The translations under genes and the position numbers were made by a program. 64,000 bases of DNA, taken from assembly GCA_000223315.2 (NCBI GenBank), contig AFUS01000005.1:186001-250000 (forward strand). Direction: 5' to 3'. The notes under the pieces were generated by a model. The model did no database searches. It was not told where the DNA came from and was given only the letters and a program-made list of their open reading frames with translations. Source of the DNA: Parvimonas sp. oral taxon 393 str. F0440 (lineage in GTDB: Bacteria > Bacillota > Clostridia > Tissierellales > Peptoniphilaceae). Numbering within the stretch: the first letter of the stretch is position 1; every line of letters starts with the position of its first letter. Below are positions 55,405-64,000 of the stretch, in pieces.

Positions 55405-57225
55405 CTATTTATTTTCGTCTTCATCAACTACTTCATAGTCAGCATCAACTACATCATCTTTCTTTGGTTCTGCTCCTTGTCCTTGTGGGTTAGCATTTTG
55501 ATATAATTTTTCTGAAATTTTGTAGAATTCTTGAGTTAAAGCGTCATTCTTTGCTTTAATGTCTTCTACATTGTCAGTTGTTATTGCTGATTTTAAATCT
55601 TCTAATTTTGCATTAACTGCAGATTTTTCATCTTCTGAGATTTTTCCTTCTAAATCTTTCAAAGTTTTTTCAGTTTGATAGATTAAAGATTCAGCATTAT
55701 TTTTAGTTTCTACAACTTCTTTTTTCTTCTTATCTTCTTGAGCAAATTGTTCTGCTTCTCTAACTTTCTTATTAATTTCATCTTCAGATAATTTTGTTGA
55801 TGCAGTAATTGTAATCTTTTGTTCATTTCCTGATCCTAAATCTTTAGCACTAACATTTACAATTCCGTTAGCATCTATATCAAAAGTAACTTCAATTTGT
55901 GGAACTCCTCTTGGAGCAGCAGGAATACCTGTTAATTGGAATCTTCCTAATGTTGTATTATCATGAGCAAATTCTCTTTCACCTTGTAAAACATGGATAT
56001 CTACTGCTGTTTGTCCATCTGCAGCAGTTGAGAAAATTTGACTTTTTTTAGCAGGAATAGTTGTATTTCTTTCGATTAATCTTGTCATTACACCACCCAT
56101 TGTTTCGATACCTAATGACAATGGAGTTACGTCTAATAATAATAAATCTTTAACTTCTCCTGTTAAAACACCACCTTGAATTGCAGCACCGATAGCAACA
56201 CATTCATCAGGGTTAATATCTTTTTGTGGTTCTTTTCCAATTAATTTTTTAACAGCTTCTTGTACAGCTGGAATTCTTGTTGAACCACCAACTAGAAGAA
56301 CTTTATCAATTTCAGATGCAGTAAGTCCAGCATCACTTAATGCTTCTCTAACTGGAACTAATGTTTTATCAATTAAGTCTGAAGATAATTCTTCGAATTT
56401 TGCTCTCTTAATATCCATATTTAAATGAACCGGCGCTCCATCAACAGCTGTAATAAAAGGTAAGTTTACATTTGTAGTCATTGTTGTTGAAAGTTCTTTT
56501 TTAGCTTTTTCTGCAGCATCTTTTAATCTTTGCATTGCTGTTACATCTTTACTTAAGTCAATACCATTTTCTTTTTTGAATTCTGAAATCATATATTTCA
56601 TTAAAACTTCGTCAAAATCATCTCCACCAAGTCTATTGTTACCTCTTGTAGCTAATACTTCAAAAACTCCGTCTCCGATTTCCAAAATAGAAACGTCAAA
56701 TGTACCACCACCAAGGTCAAATACCATTATCTTATGTTGTTCAGTATCTTTATCCATTCCATAAGCAAGGGCTGCAGCAGTTGGTTCGTTTATAATTCTC
56801 TTAACATCTAAACCGGCAATCTTTCCTGCGTCTTTTGTAGCTTGTCTTTGGCTATCTGTAAAGTAAGCAGGAACAGTTATTACAGCTTCTGTAACAGTTT
56901 CTCCTAAATAACTTTCAACATCTGATTTAATCTTTTGTAAAATCATTGCAGAAATTTCTTGTGGGCTATATTCTTTATCATCAATCTTTACTTTATAATC
57001 TGTACCCATTTCTCTCTTAATAGAAGTTATTGTTCTTGCTGCATTTGTAATTGCTTGTCTTTTAGCAGTTTCTCCTACTAATCTTTCTCCATTTTTTGTA
57101 AAAGCAACAACTGAAGGAGTAGTTCTATTTCCTTCTACGTTTGCTATAATTGTTGGTTCTCCACCTTCCATAACAGCTACTGCTGAGTTTGTTGTACCTA
57201 AATCAATACCTATAATTTTTGACAT
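55405..57225 (-). CDS. dnaK: Hsp70 chaperone DnaK
   Basis: This intact 606-residue Hsp70 has [20 protein letters not shown] (phosphate 1), [53 protein letters not shown] (phosphate 2) and [17 protein letters not shown] (adenosine). The substrate-binding beta domain starts near [20 protein letters not shown], and the C-terminus EVVDEDENK is the acidic tail. The start at 57225 follows AAGGAGGAAAAGATT. It follows grpE closely. No dnaJ comes after; a terminator and tkt do. Confidence 0.98.
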   Translation of the reverse strand: MSKIIGIDLGTTNSAVAVMEGGEPTIIANVEGNRTTPSVVAFTKNGERLVGETAKRQAITNAARTITSIKREMGTDYKVKIDDKEYSPQEISAMILQKIKSDVESYLGETVTEAVITVPAYFTDSQRQATKDAGKIAGLDVKRIINEPTAAALAYGMDKDTEQHKIMVFDLGGGTFDVSILEIGDGVFEVLATRGNNRLGGDDFDEVLMKYMISEFKKENGIDLSKDVTAMQRLKDAAEKAKKELSTTMTTNVNLPFITAVDGAPVHLNMDIKRAKFEELSSDLIDKTLVPVREALSDAGLTASEIDKVLLVGGSTRIPAVQEAVKKLIGKEPQKDINPDECVAIGAAIQGGVLTGEVKDLLLLDVTPLSLGIETMGGVMTRLIERNTTIPAKKSQIFSTAADGQTAVDIHVLQGEREFAHDNTTLGRFQLTGIPAAPRGVPQIEVTFDIDANGIVNVSAKDLGSGNEQKITITASTKLSEDEINKKVREAEQFAQEDKKKKEVVETKNNAESLIYQTEKTLKDLEGKISEDEKSAVNAKLEDLKSAITTDNVEDIKAKNDALTQEFYKISEKLYQNANPQGQGAEPKKDDVVDADYEVVDEDENK

Positions 57226-57241
57226 AATCTTTTCCTCCTTA

Positions 57242-57771
57242 TTATTCACTAACTTTAACCATACTTGGTCTAATTACTTTATCTTTAATTTTATATCCTT
57301 TTTCAAAAGTTTCCAATACGATACCACTTTCTACTCCATCTTTACTTTCAGTCATAACTGCATTATGTAAATTCGGATTAAAAACAGCACCATCACTCTC
57401 TATTTCTTCAACCATTTCTGTCTTTAAAACTGATTCAAATTGATCTTTAATCATAACAAAACCTTTAATTGTATCATCCTCTAAATTAGCATGAGTAAAA
57501 GCTCTATTAAAATTATCTAAAACAGGTAATAATTTTAAAATTAAGTCTTCATTTGCAAGTATAATAGAATTTGATTTTTCTCTTTCAGTTCTGTTCTTGT
57601 AATTTATAAAATCAGCTTGAAGCCTTAAAAGTTGATTTTTTAATTCTTCAATTTCTGAATTTAATTTTTTTCAACTTCATCAGAAGAGTTTTGTTCTAAA
57701 GCTTTTTCTTCCACTTTTTCAGTAGTTTCTTCTTTAATCTCATCTTCTAATTCTTTTTTATCTTTTTTCAA
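57242..57771 (-). CDS. grpE: Nucleotide exchange factor GrpE, frameshifted
   Basis: GrpE releases ADP from DnaK. It is about 176 residues after one A is added near 57665. The N-terminus is acidic ([20 protein letters not shown]), then comes a coiled coil ([20 protein letters not shown]) and [28 protein letters not shown], the four-helix region. The C-terminal beta domain has [20 protein letters not shown] and [18 protein letters not shown]. The start is TTG at 57771 after GGGAGGCGAAATAG, 16 bases after the hrcA stop. Confidence 0.92.
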
Positions 57772-57786
57772 CTATTTCGCCTCCCG

Positions 57787-58799
57787 TCATTTTAAAATAT
57801 CTCTAAATCTATCATTTAAACTTAACATAGTCGATATTATCTTTTCATAGTCCATTCTTGTCGGACCAATAACTGCAATTTTCCCTTTACTTCCGTCTCC
57901 AAGGTCATAAGATGTAGCAACTATTGTATTTTCATTTAAAAAGTCTTTATTATTTTCACGACCTATGCTCACATATATTTCATCTCCGCTATAACTCAAG
58001 AACAAATTCTCCAATTCACTTTTATCCTCTAAGAAATGTATAAGCTCTTTAGCTTTATTCAAATCCCTGTATTCCGGAAAATTAAATATATTGGAAATTC
58101 CTTCTAATTCAATACTGGATTTTTCAGTCTTTGAAATCTCATTACCTATTAAATCTGAAATGTCTGTTATAAAAGGAATTTTTGAAACAAAAGTAAGCTT
58201 CAAGTATTCCAGTCTTTCGTTTAAATCAGATACTTTAACATTTATTAAATACTTCTTTAAATAAAATATTAAATCTTGTAAAATCCCTTCATTAAGTTCT
58301 GTTTTTGAATCAAAAACTGTATTAATTACTTTTCCATTATCAAAAACTAATACTAAAACATAACAATTTCCACTAATATTTATAACATCGATACTCTTAA
58401 CTGAACAATCCATATAATCTGTAATCATTGTTGCCGTTATACATTCCGTTACCTCCGAGATAATTTTTGCGGATTCTTTAAAAATTTTACTTTTTCATTG
58501 ATATGTTTTGATAAAATGTCGATTCCGTACGTATTTTTAGAAATCTCATCAAAATGAGAAGACAATAAATAATTAACATAATGTCTGTAAGCCTTATCTG
58601 ATGGAATTCTTCCGGAAGATGAATAAGCCTTATTTAAAAAACCAAGTTCTTCTAAATCGCTCATCTCATTCCTTACCGTTGCCGAACTTACTCCCATATC
58701 GTATTGTTTTGAAATTGTTCGAGACCCAATAGGTTCAGATGTATTGATATAACTATCTATTATGGCATATAAAATCTTCAATTTTCTATCATCAAGCAT
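57787..58799 (-). CDS. hrcA: Heat-inducible repressor HrcA, frameshifted
   Basis: HrcA binds CIRCE and represses groESL and its own operon. The N-terminal winged helix reads [40 protein letters not shown] and [20 protein letters not shown]. The C-terminal domain has [20 protein letters not shown] and [20 protein letters not shown] near the end. The break near 58470 in an A-run changes [15 protein letters not shown] into [11 protein letters not shown] and a stop; one base restores about 337 residues. The start at 58799 follows AGAGGTGATAAA. It heads hrcA-grpE-dnaK. Confidence 0.93.
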
Positions 58800-58813
58800 T
58801 TTATCACCTCTTT

Positions 58814-58840
58814 TTAGCACTCAATCTATTAGACTGCTAA
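58814..58840 (-). promoter_or_regulatory. CIRCE operator of hrcA-grpE-dnaK
   Basis: TTAGCACTC, nine bases, GACTGCTAA on the plus strand: the HrcA site with one changed base in one arm, the same change as in the groESL copy. Confidence 0.93.
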
Positions 58841-58844
58841 CAAT

Positions 58845-58873
58845 ATTATATTACTATTATTCCCCTATGTCAA
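58845..58873 (-). promoter_or_regulatory. Promoter of hrcA-grpE-dnaK
   Basis: TTGACA (58868-58873) and TATAAT (58845-58850) are exactly 17 bases apart on the minus strand, a consensus vegetative promoter with CIRCE placed at the start site. Confidence 0.88.
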
Positions 58874-59157
58874 GTTTTAAAACATTTTTATTAAAAATTT
58901 TTTATTAGCTGTTTATCAAAAATTTTAAAGCTGATATACAGGTTTTTTGTAAAAAATTAATTCGTCATATAACATATAATGTAAAAAGTTTTTTGAACAG
59001 TTGACAAATTTTGATAATATTGTTATTATTATCTTGTAGAAATTGTTAATTAAATTTAAAATACTTATTTTAGATTTAATTATGATTTAATATTGTATTA
59101 TATTAATGGTACAATAAAATTTTACTTTATTAGTTAAAATTTAAGGAGGACTTTTAA
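58874..59157 (+). promoter_or_regulatory. Divergent intergenic region with flavodoxin promoter
   Basis: No gene is present. TTGACA at 59001-59006 and TATTAT at 59024-59029 are 17 bases apart on the plus strand, giving a leader of roughly 120 bases before the flavodoxin gene. I see no clear riboswitch structure in that leader. Confidence 0.55.
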
Positions 59158-59586
59158 ATGAAAGTAGCAGTTGTATATTGGTCAGGTACAGGTAATACTG
59201 AAAAAATGGCTGATTGTATCGCCGAAGGAATTGAAAATGCAGGTTCTGAAGTTGAAGTAATCTTCTGTGACGATTTTGGAGCAGATATGTTAAATGATTA
59301 TGATTTAGTTGCATTCGGTTGTCCGGCAATGGGAGATGAAGTTCTTGAAGAATCAAGCTTTGAACCAATGTTCGAAGAAGTTGAAGAAGAATTAAATGGA
59401 AGAAAAATCGCTTTATTCGGATCTTATGAATGGAATGAAGGACAAAAATGGATGAAAGACTGGAAAGTTAGATGTGAAGGCGTTGGAGCTAAAATCGTAG
59501 CTGAACCACTTTGCGTATATGATTGTCCTACACCTGAAGACGAAGATGACTGTGTAGCATTTGGAGAAAAAATCGCTAAGGCATAA
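59158..59586 (+). CDS. Flavodoxin
   Basis: This 142-residue FMN electron carrier starts MKVAVVYWSGTGNTEKMADC, where SGTGNT (residues 9-14) is the phosphate loop. DLVAFGCPAMGDEVLEESSF and ALFGSYEWNEGQKWMKDWK are the loops around the flavin ring, with Trp107-type and Tyr residues. It is strongly acidic, as usual. A strong AAGGAGGACTTTTAA site and codon choice suggest high expression. It probably replaces ferredoxin in fermentation steps. Confidence 0.94.
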   Translation: MKVAVVYWSGTGNTEKMADCIAEGIENAGSEVEVIFCDDFGADMLNDYDLVAFGCPAMGDEVLEESSFEPMFEEVEEELNGRKIALFGSYEWNEGQKWMKDWKVRCEGVGAKIVAEPLCVYDCPTPEDEDDCVAFGEKIAKA

Positions 59587-59600
59587 TTCATTAAAAAACA

Positions 59601-59627
59601 AAAAGTAGCCAATGAGCTACTTTTTTT
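59601..59627 (+). terminator. Flavodoxin terminator
   Basis: AAAAGTAGC and GCTACTTTT form a 9-bp stem around CAATGA, followed by TTT. Confidence 0.9.
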
Positions 59628-59653
59628 ATGTTCTTAATATCAAAAATTTTAAA

Positions 59654-60378
59654 TTATAAAGTTGTTACATCAGCTTTTAACTTATAAATAACATCTTTTC
59701 TCTCTACGATTATATTTACTTTTTTGAAAGTTCTTCATCGTTTTTTATTCTTTGCAATAATTTGTTTGACGGATTAATTGTATAAGCATTACCGAATCTT
59801 CTAAGCATTGATAAGTCTCCGGTTGTATCTCCATAGGCATAAGACTTTTCGATGTCTATATTATATTTTTCAATGATTTCATTACAGACTTCATCCTTTC
59901 CTTCGCTATGCCACATCGGTACAATTTCTCCTGTGAATTTTCCATCTTCATCAAATAAATATTTTGTTGCTCTAAATTCTGTAACACCATATTTTTCAGC
60001 CATTTCCTTAACCAAAAAATCAGGGCTTCCTGAAATAAAAAATATTAAATGCCCATTAGCTTTATGAAATTCTAACTGATTTCTTGAAAATACATAAACC
60101 CTTTCAAATACTTTTCTTATAGATTGCTCTGCAATAAATTTATTATATTGGATATCAAAGCCTTTTAAGTCACTTCTATATTTTTCTGAAAGTGCTTCAA
60201 TATAGGCATCATATGCCCCATATCTATTAACATATTCCATATATAACTGCTTTACATCATCAACCCAAACACTTTCATCTAAGATTTCATATTTTATAAG
60301 TCTTTTAAAATGTTCAATCATAAGAGATTCTCTTGCTATAGTTCCGTCAATATCAAAAAATGCGGCTATATTAGACAT
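59654..60378 (-). CDS. HAD-IB family phosphatase (SerB-like), frameshifted end
   Basis: About 241 residues after repair. Motif I is AAFFDIDGTIARESLMIEHF, motif II LIFFISGSPDFLVKEMAEKY, motif III/IV KSYAYGDTTGDLSMLRRFG. The cap is helical (VDDVKQLYMEYVNRYGAYDA). One A near 59718 turns the early stop after ELSKK into ELSKKVNIIVERKDVIYKLK, which resembles the usual family end, so the gene ends at 59654. The substrate is unknown; HAD-IB enzymes act on phosphoserine-like or other phosphomonoesters. Confidence 0.85.
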
Positions 60379-60386
60379 ACAAACAC

Positions 60387-60683
60387 CTACTTTCTCTTAA
60401 AATTCATAAGAATTAAAGCAAAAAACAGCGAAACCACTCCACTTGTCCCAATAATCATTGAATAATAAAGCGAATTAATTCCTCTTGCAGTCAAAATATT
60501 TGTCCATCCATCTGCTAAAAATACCGTTCCAACAACAATTAAAATAAATGCAGGAATGAATTTAATAAATCTATTTTTCAATAAACTAAGTAAATATGTT
60601 AAGAGCATTGCAACAAATATTGCAAGTAAGACGATACCGACTGACAATCTCTTTTTCACTAAAATTTCAAACAATTCTTTCAT
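60387..60683 (-). CDS. Small membrane protein
   Basis: This 98-residue protein has three hydrophobic spans (VGIVLLAIFVAMLLTYLLSL, FIPAFILIVVGTVFLADGW, MIIGTSGVVSLFFALILMNF). It sits one base after the CYTH gene and eight bases before the HAD-IB gene, all on one strand. No family recognised. Confidence 0.65.
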   Translation of the reverse strand: MKELFEILVKKRLSVGIVLLAIFVAMLLTYLLSLLKNRFIKFIPAFILIVVGTVFLADGWTNILTARGINSLYYSMIIGTSGVVSLFFALILMNFKRK

Positions 60684-60684
60684 A

Positions 60685-61230
60685 CTAACTCCTATTTTTT
60701 AATTCTTCTTTAAGTTCAGGTAAAGATTTAAGACAAATTTCTCCTTCGCTTATTCCCAACAAATTCAAAACTTCACACAAATCATCATAATTGGAAACTT
60801 CAATTTCCATATATGGATAAGGATAAACTTCTTTATCCCATATATCAATGTCAATATGAGCATTTCTTAATTTATATGATGTTCTGAATTTTCTCTCTAT
60901 ATCCAGTTTATCATAGCCTAAAAAATTTAATATTTTTAACATTTCTTCACTATTTTCTAAAGAAACATTATATTCATTAAACTCTTTTAAAATTTCATTT
61001 TCTTTATGCTCTTTATATGTTAATTCTGAATTAATTTCCTTTCCATCTCTATCTAAAAGTTTTCTAATTCTTAAAAAGCTTCCATTTGGAATACAATCCA
61101 ATTTTGAAGATGTAAGTCTAATGTTTTCCTGATTTTCACTTTTTAAAAACTTCGCACCTAAATTTTTCAATTTAGTTTTTATTTCTTCAACATCTATATT
61201 TAAAATTTTAACTTCTAATTCTTTTTCCAT
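60685..61230 (-). CDS. CYTH-domain phosphohydrolase/cyclase-like protein
   Basis: This 181-residue protein starts MEKELEVKILNIDVEEIKTK, with the diagnostic ExExK (Glu4, Glu6, Lys8). FLRIRKLLDRDG provides paired Arg, and DIERKFRTSYKLRNAHIDID and YMEIEVSNYDDL provide the C-terminal acidic residues. This is the tunnel fold of triphosphate-binding enzymes such as thiamine triphosphatase or class IV cyclases. The start follows TAGGAGATAAA. It is packed between the metallophosphoesterase and a small membrane protein. Confidence 0.88.
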   Translation of the reverse strand: MEKELEVKILNIDVEEIKTKLKNLGAKFLKSENQENIRLTSSKLDCIPNGSFLRIRKLLDRDGKEINSELTYKEHKENEILKEFNEYNVSLENSEEMLKILNFLGYDKLDIERKFRTSYKLRNAHIDIDIWDKEVYPYPYMEIEVSNYDDLCEVLNLLGISEGEICLKSLPELKEELKNRS

Positions 61231-61231
61231 T

Positions 61232-61920
61232 TTATCTCCTAATAAGTCTTGGGATAAATTTTAAGTAGTCTGCAGAAATACAATGAAATTCTATTCCGTC
61301 GACTACTTCATCTACAACATTATTCAAAGAATATGCATGAAGATGTCCGTATAAAACAATTTTTATATTATGTTCCTTAACAAATAGTCCAAAGTCATTT
61401 AAAGTTCTATCTTTTTCTACCGGTGGATAATGAAAAAGGCAAATTATCTCCTTTTCCTTATTTTTTACGGAATCATAGCTTAATTTTAATCTCATAAGCT
61501 CTCTGTTATATATCTTTCTGTCTGTATCTTCTGAGAATTCGGATGACTTTGGAGAAACCCATCCCCTAGTTCCAATAAAGACATATCTTTCCGTTTCAAA
61601 ACTATTATTTTGTAAAAAGAACATATTTTTCAAATTTAAACCATTTACCTTACTTAGACTACTCCACCATAAATCGTGATTACCTTTTAAAAAATTTTCT
61701 TTCCGGGAAGACTTTCAATTCTCTTTAAATCATTATATGCTTCTTCAATTTTTAAAGCCCAAGAAATATCTCCGGGAACGACTACATAATCATCCTCTTT
61801 TACGATTTCTCTCCAAGACTTAAACATTCTTTCTTCATAATTTTCCCACGCGGAGCCGAAAACCTCCATTGACTTATCTCCAGTATAATCTAAATGCAAA
61901 TCAGATAAACCGTATATCAT
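61232..61920 (-). CDS. Calcineurin-like metallophosphoesterase, frameshifted
   Basis: About 229 residues after adding a T near 61690. Metal-binding motifs: MIYGLSDLHLDYTGDKSMEV (DxH), VVVPGDISWALKIEEAYND (GDxxW), KGNHDLWWSSL (GNHD), LFHYPPVEKD, and VLYGHLHAYSLNN (GHxH). The unbroken reading would stop after PGKKIF. The family hydrolyses phosphodiesters or monoesters; substrate unknown. It is followed one base later by the CYTH gene. Confidence 0.88.
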
Positions 61921-61928
61921 TCTAACTC

Positions 61929-62752
61929 CTAAACAAATTTTTTAACCTTTTCAATACTTTGACTTGCAACCATATATCCTTCCTTATACAAATCAATAAC
62001 ATCTTCCATATTAGTTGTAAAAGATTTGAATTTTAAAGGATTAACCGGTGCAAAAACTAATGCTTTTTCTTCCCTTTCAAGTTTATCTACTAAATCCATA
62101 GTTTCATTATATTTATTTTTTCATTTTCCATTGATTCAATAAATTTAGGATAATCTTTATATGCATACCTTACTATATCACTAATTTCTGAATTTTCTCT
62201 TCTATATCCTCTATTTTTTGCAAGCAAAACTACAAATTTATCATAACCTTTTTCAATTGCTCTCTCAAGTGGATTAGTATTGTACATTCCTCCATCAAAA
62301 TATGGAAATCCATCAATCATTACACATTTTGCCATATCCGGAAGTGATGATGAAGCTATTATTTTTTCAACCATATCCGAAGTGTTCTTTGCATCCTTTG
62401 ATGAAAAGAATTTATAACTACCGTCAAGCAATGAAGTTACTCCTGCTTCAAACTCTCCTTCTAAATTCTTATCGAATTCAGGAAAAACATATAAACTATT
62501 AACCATTGATACTAAATCAATCGGCTCTGAAGAATTCTTCAACATTTCCATATTTTTTAAAAATTCTTGAAATAATTTATTAACATCAAATTTTATTCCA
62601 CTAAAAAACTCAAATCCTGTAATAGCTCCGGCAGATACTCCGACAACATAAGGAAACTTTATTCCATTCTCTTTAAAACAATCTAAAACACCTTTTAAAA
62701 AAGCTCCCCTCATTGCTCCGCCTTCAATTACCAATGCAACTTTATTTTCCAT
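61929..62752 (-). CDS. Patatin-like phospholipase, frameshifted end
   Basis: About 275 residues after repair. ALVIEGGAMRGAFLKGVLDC is the oxyanion hole, VVGVSAGAITGFEFFSG the nucleophile elbow (GxSxG), and FPYFDGGMYNTNPLERAIEK the catalytic Asp (DGG) of the Ser-Asp dyad. The break near 62110 in an A-run gives NEKNKYNETMDLVDKLEREE, continuing to a stop at 61929. The start at 62752 follows GTGAGGTATTTT. The family cleaves acyl chains of lipids. Confidence 0.88.
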
Positions 62753-62764
62753 AAAATACCTCAC

Positions 62765-63108
62765 GTCTTATTAATTATATTTATTATTTTACCATATTTT
62801 TAGTAATTTCTCAAACAAACAAAATATCAAATTTATAATATTTTCTTAGTTCAAATTATTTTTAAAATATTTAATTTATCTAAACAATTAATTCATTTAT
62901 AATTTTATTTATAATCCAATCTTTATAAGTAAATTTAATTTTTTTAATAATTATTTGATTAGAATAATTTTATATGATATAATTTTACTACAGTATAATC
63001 AATTGGCATAAATAAAGTGCTTATCCATTTGTACAATATAGAAATCTCAAAAATTATAAGAAAATTTGTCTTTTATATATTATTTTTATAGATAATTAGG
63101 AGGAAAAA
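62765..63108 (+). promoter_or_regulatory. Divergent intergenic region with promoter
   Basis: No gene is seen. TTGATT at 62955-62960 and TATAAT at 62978-62983, 17 bases apart, form a likely promoter for the plus-strand gene at 63109, with a leader of about 120 bases and an AGGAGG site before its ATG. Confidence 0.6.
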
Positions 63109-63543
63109 ATGAAGATTGGAGTAAGAACACCAAGTGTTAAAAAGATGACTAGCTCAAGAACAACTGGAATGATTAATAGAAAAGCAAAATCTTCTTTTAA
63201 TCCACTGTATGGAAAATCAGGAATGGGTATAGTAAATAATCCTAAAAAAGCTATTTATAATAAAGTATATAATAAAACTACTGTATCTATTAAAGATATA
63301 AATATTGATATTGATATGGATAATAGTGAAGAAGATGAATACGAATCTTATAGTAAATCAAAATATAATATATTATACTTATTATCAGGATTTTTGAATA
63401 TATTTTGTGGAGTATTATTATGTTCATCAAGTATATTACTTAGTGGAATTGGCTCATTTAGTATTGTATTAGGGATATTAAGTATTATCAAATATATAAT
63501 AATCATAATATCCACAAAAAAGCCCCCACAAGATAGAAACTAA
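63109..63543 (+). CDS. Small basic protein with two C-terminal membrane spans
   Basis: This 144-residue protein begins MKIGVRTPSVKKMTSSRTTG, then NPLYGKSGMGIVNNPKKAIY. I recall similar short basic N-terminal modules in streptococcal and clostridial proteins of unknown function. The middle is acidic (NIDIDMDNSEEDEYESYSKS). Two hydrophobic spans follow (YLLSGFLNIFCGVLLCSSSI, FSIVLGILSIIKYIIIIIS). Function unknown. The ribosome site TTAGGAGGAAAAA is strong. Confidence 0.65.
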   Translation: MKIGVRTPSVKKMTSSRTTGMINRKAKSSFNPLYGKSGMGIVNNPKKAIYNKVYNKTTVSIKDINIDIDMDNSEEDEYESYSKSKYNILYLLSGFLNIFCGVLLCSSSILLSGIGSFSIVLGILSIIKYIIIIISTKKPPQDRN

Positions 63544-63624
63544 TCTGTAATGATGTGATAAACCATTAATCTTGCAAATTAATTATATCACAATTGAACT
63601 GCTATGCTTAAATAACACATAATT

Positions 63625-63664
63625 AATACAACGTTGAGAATTAAAGAATTTTCAACATTGTATT
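63625..63664 (+). terminator. Possible terminator after the 63109 gene
   Basis: AATACAACGTTGA pairs with TCAACATTGTATT (one mismatch) around a 13-14 base loop. The T-tract is weak, so this could also be another kind of inverted repeat. Confidence 0.45.
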
Positions 63665-63696
63665 GTTTATATTACCATAAAATCAAAAAATATACG

Positions 63697-63727
63697 AAAA
63701 AAGTAAGCCTATTAAACTTACTTTTTT
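63697..63727. terminator. Terminator for leuS, possibly bidirectional
   Basis: AAAAAAGTAAG and CTTACTTTTTT form an 11-bp stem around CCTATTAAA, with A/T runs on both sides. Confidence 0.8.
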
Positions 63728-63790
63728 GTAGTTTGAAAACAAATTTATTAATTAATATAAATTAAAATCATATCCATTATTTATAAATTT

Positions 63791-64000
63791 TTATTTAACA
63801 ACTATATTACAAATTTTTCCCGGAACAAAAATTTCTTTTACAACAGTTTTTCCTTCTATAAATTTTTTAACATTTTCGTTATCATAAAGTGCTTCTTTAA
63901 AATCTTCAAATTTTGCATCTTTTGGAATCATTAATGTTGTTCTTACTTTTCCATTTATTTGAATAGGCATTTCAACTTCAGAATCAATTGTTTTAGCTTC
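63791..64000 (-). CDS. leuS: Leucyl-tRNA synthetase, C-terminal fragment at window edge
   Basis: Only the last 69 residues are inside the window. EAKTIDSEVEMPIQINGKVR then TTLMIPKDAKFEDFKEALYD and GKTVVKEIFVPGKICNIVVK match the C-terminal domain of bacterial LeuRS (V-Q-x-N-G-K-x-R and the final VPGK-x-x-N-I-V). The rest lies to the right of 64000. Confidence 0.88.
   Translation of the reverse strand, partial: EAKTIDSEVEMPIQINGKVRTTLMIPKDAKFEDFKEALYDNENVKKFIEGKTVVKEIFVPGKICNIVVK

Noticed and set aside
57242-58820. hrcA and grpE as true pseudogenes
   Set aside because: Both have intact regulation and conserved sequence on either side of one-base breaks, and both CIRCE sites are kept.

Overview
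The window comes from a very AT-rich Gram-positive anaerobe. Evidence is a sortase-type LPKTN surface protein, a Rex redox sensor, CIRCE-controlled chaperones, HrcA, lipoprotein signal peptides and fermentative enzymes (glutamate dehydrogenase, diaminopropionate ammonia-lyase). The gene set fits the Tissierellia/Peptoniphilaceae (Parvimonas-like). This placement is inferred from gene content, not from a marker-gene comparison.

Layout. 1-13 kb: coaX (partial), an IS3-type transposase relic, a large anchored surface protein, pyrG with a possible attenuator, glutamate dehydrogenase, an ABC-F protein, an O-antigen-ligase-like membrane protein, rex and a divergent Crp/Fnr regulator. 13-22 kb: diaminopropionate ammonia-lyase, two uncharacterised proteins, a TrmA/RlmD-type methyltransferase, an RNase E/G family protein and groESL with CIRCE. 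22-30 kb: a zinc-acquisition pair (histidine-triad lipoprotein plus AdcA/ZnuA-like binding protein), class I ribonucleotide reductase nrdAB with NrdR-like boxes, trmB and a HAD phosphatase. 30-53 kb: a large CRISPR-Cas locus. 53-64 kb: transketolase, hrcA-grpE-dnaK without dnaJ, flavodoxin, HAD, CYTH, metallophosphoesterase and patatin-like proteins, and the 3' end of leuS.

CRISPR-Cas locus. One 30-bp repeat family forms a 65-repeat array (33.7-37.9 kb), a 9-repeat array (31.5-32.1 kb) and a 2-repeat relic (30.5 kb). The repeat reads as a type I-B repeat on the minus strand, which puts the leader at 37.95-38.17 kb. All cas genes are on the minus strand in one run: cas6-cas8-small protein-cas7-cas5-cas3-cas4-cas1-cas2 (type I-B), then a DUF6602-like nuclease-like gene, then a compact type III set of cas10 and Csm3-, Csm4- and Csm5-like genes ending at the leader. 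The type III set is unusual. Its Cas10 has no HD domain and carries AGDD rather than GGDD. There is no recognisable Cas11/Csm2 and no CARF effector. Its Csm4-like and Csm5-like subunits carry long coiled-coil segments. This is the best candidate here for an undescribed system.

Sequence quality. More than twenty genes, including essential ones (coaX, grpE, hrcA, trmB, tkt, rng, cas genes), are broken by one-base changes, mostly in A/T homopolymers. Reading through each break restores a normal protein. I treat these as probable sequencing or assembly indels and annotate whole genes, marking each break.
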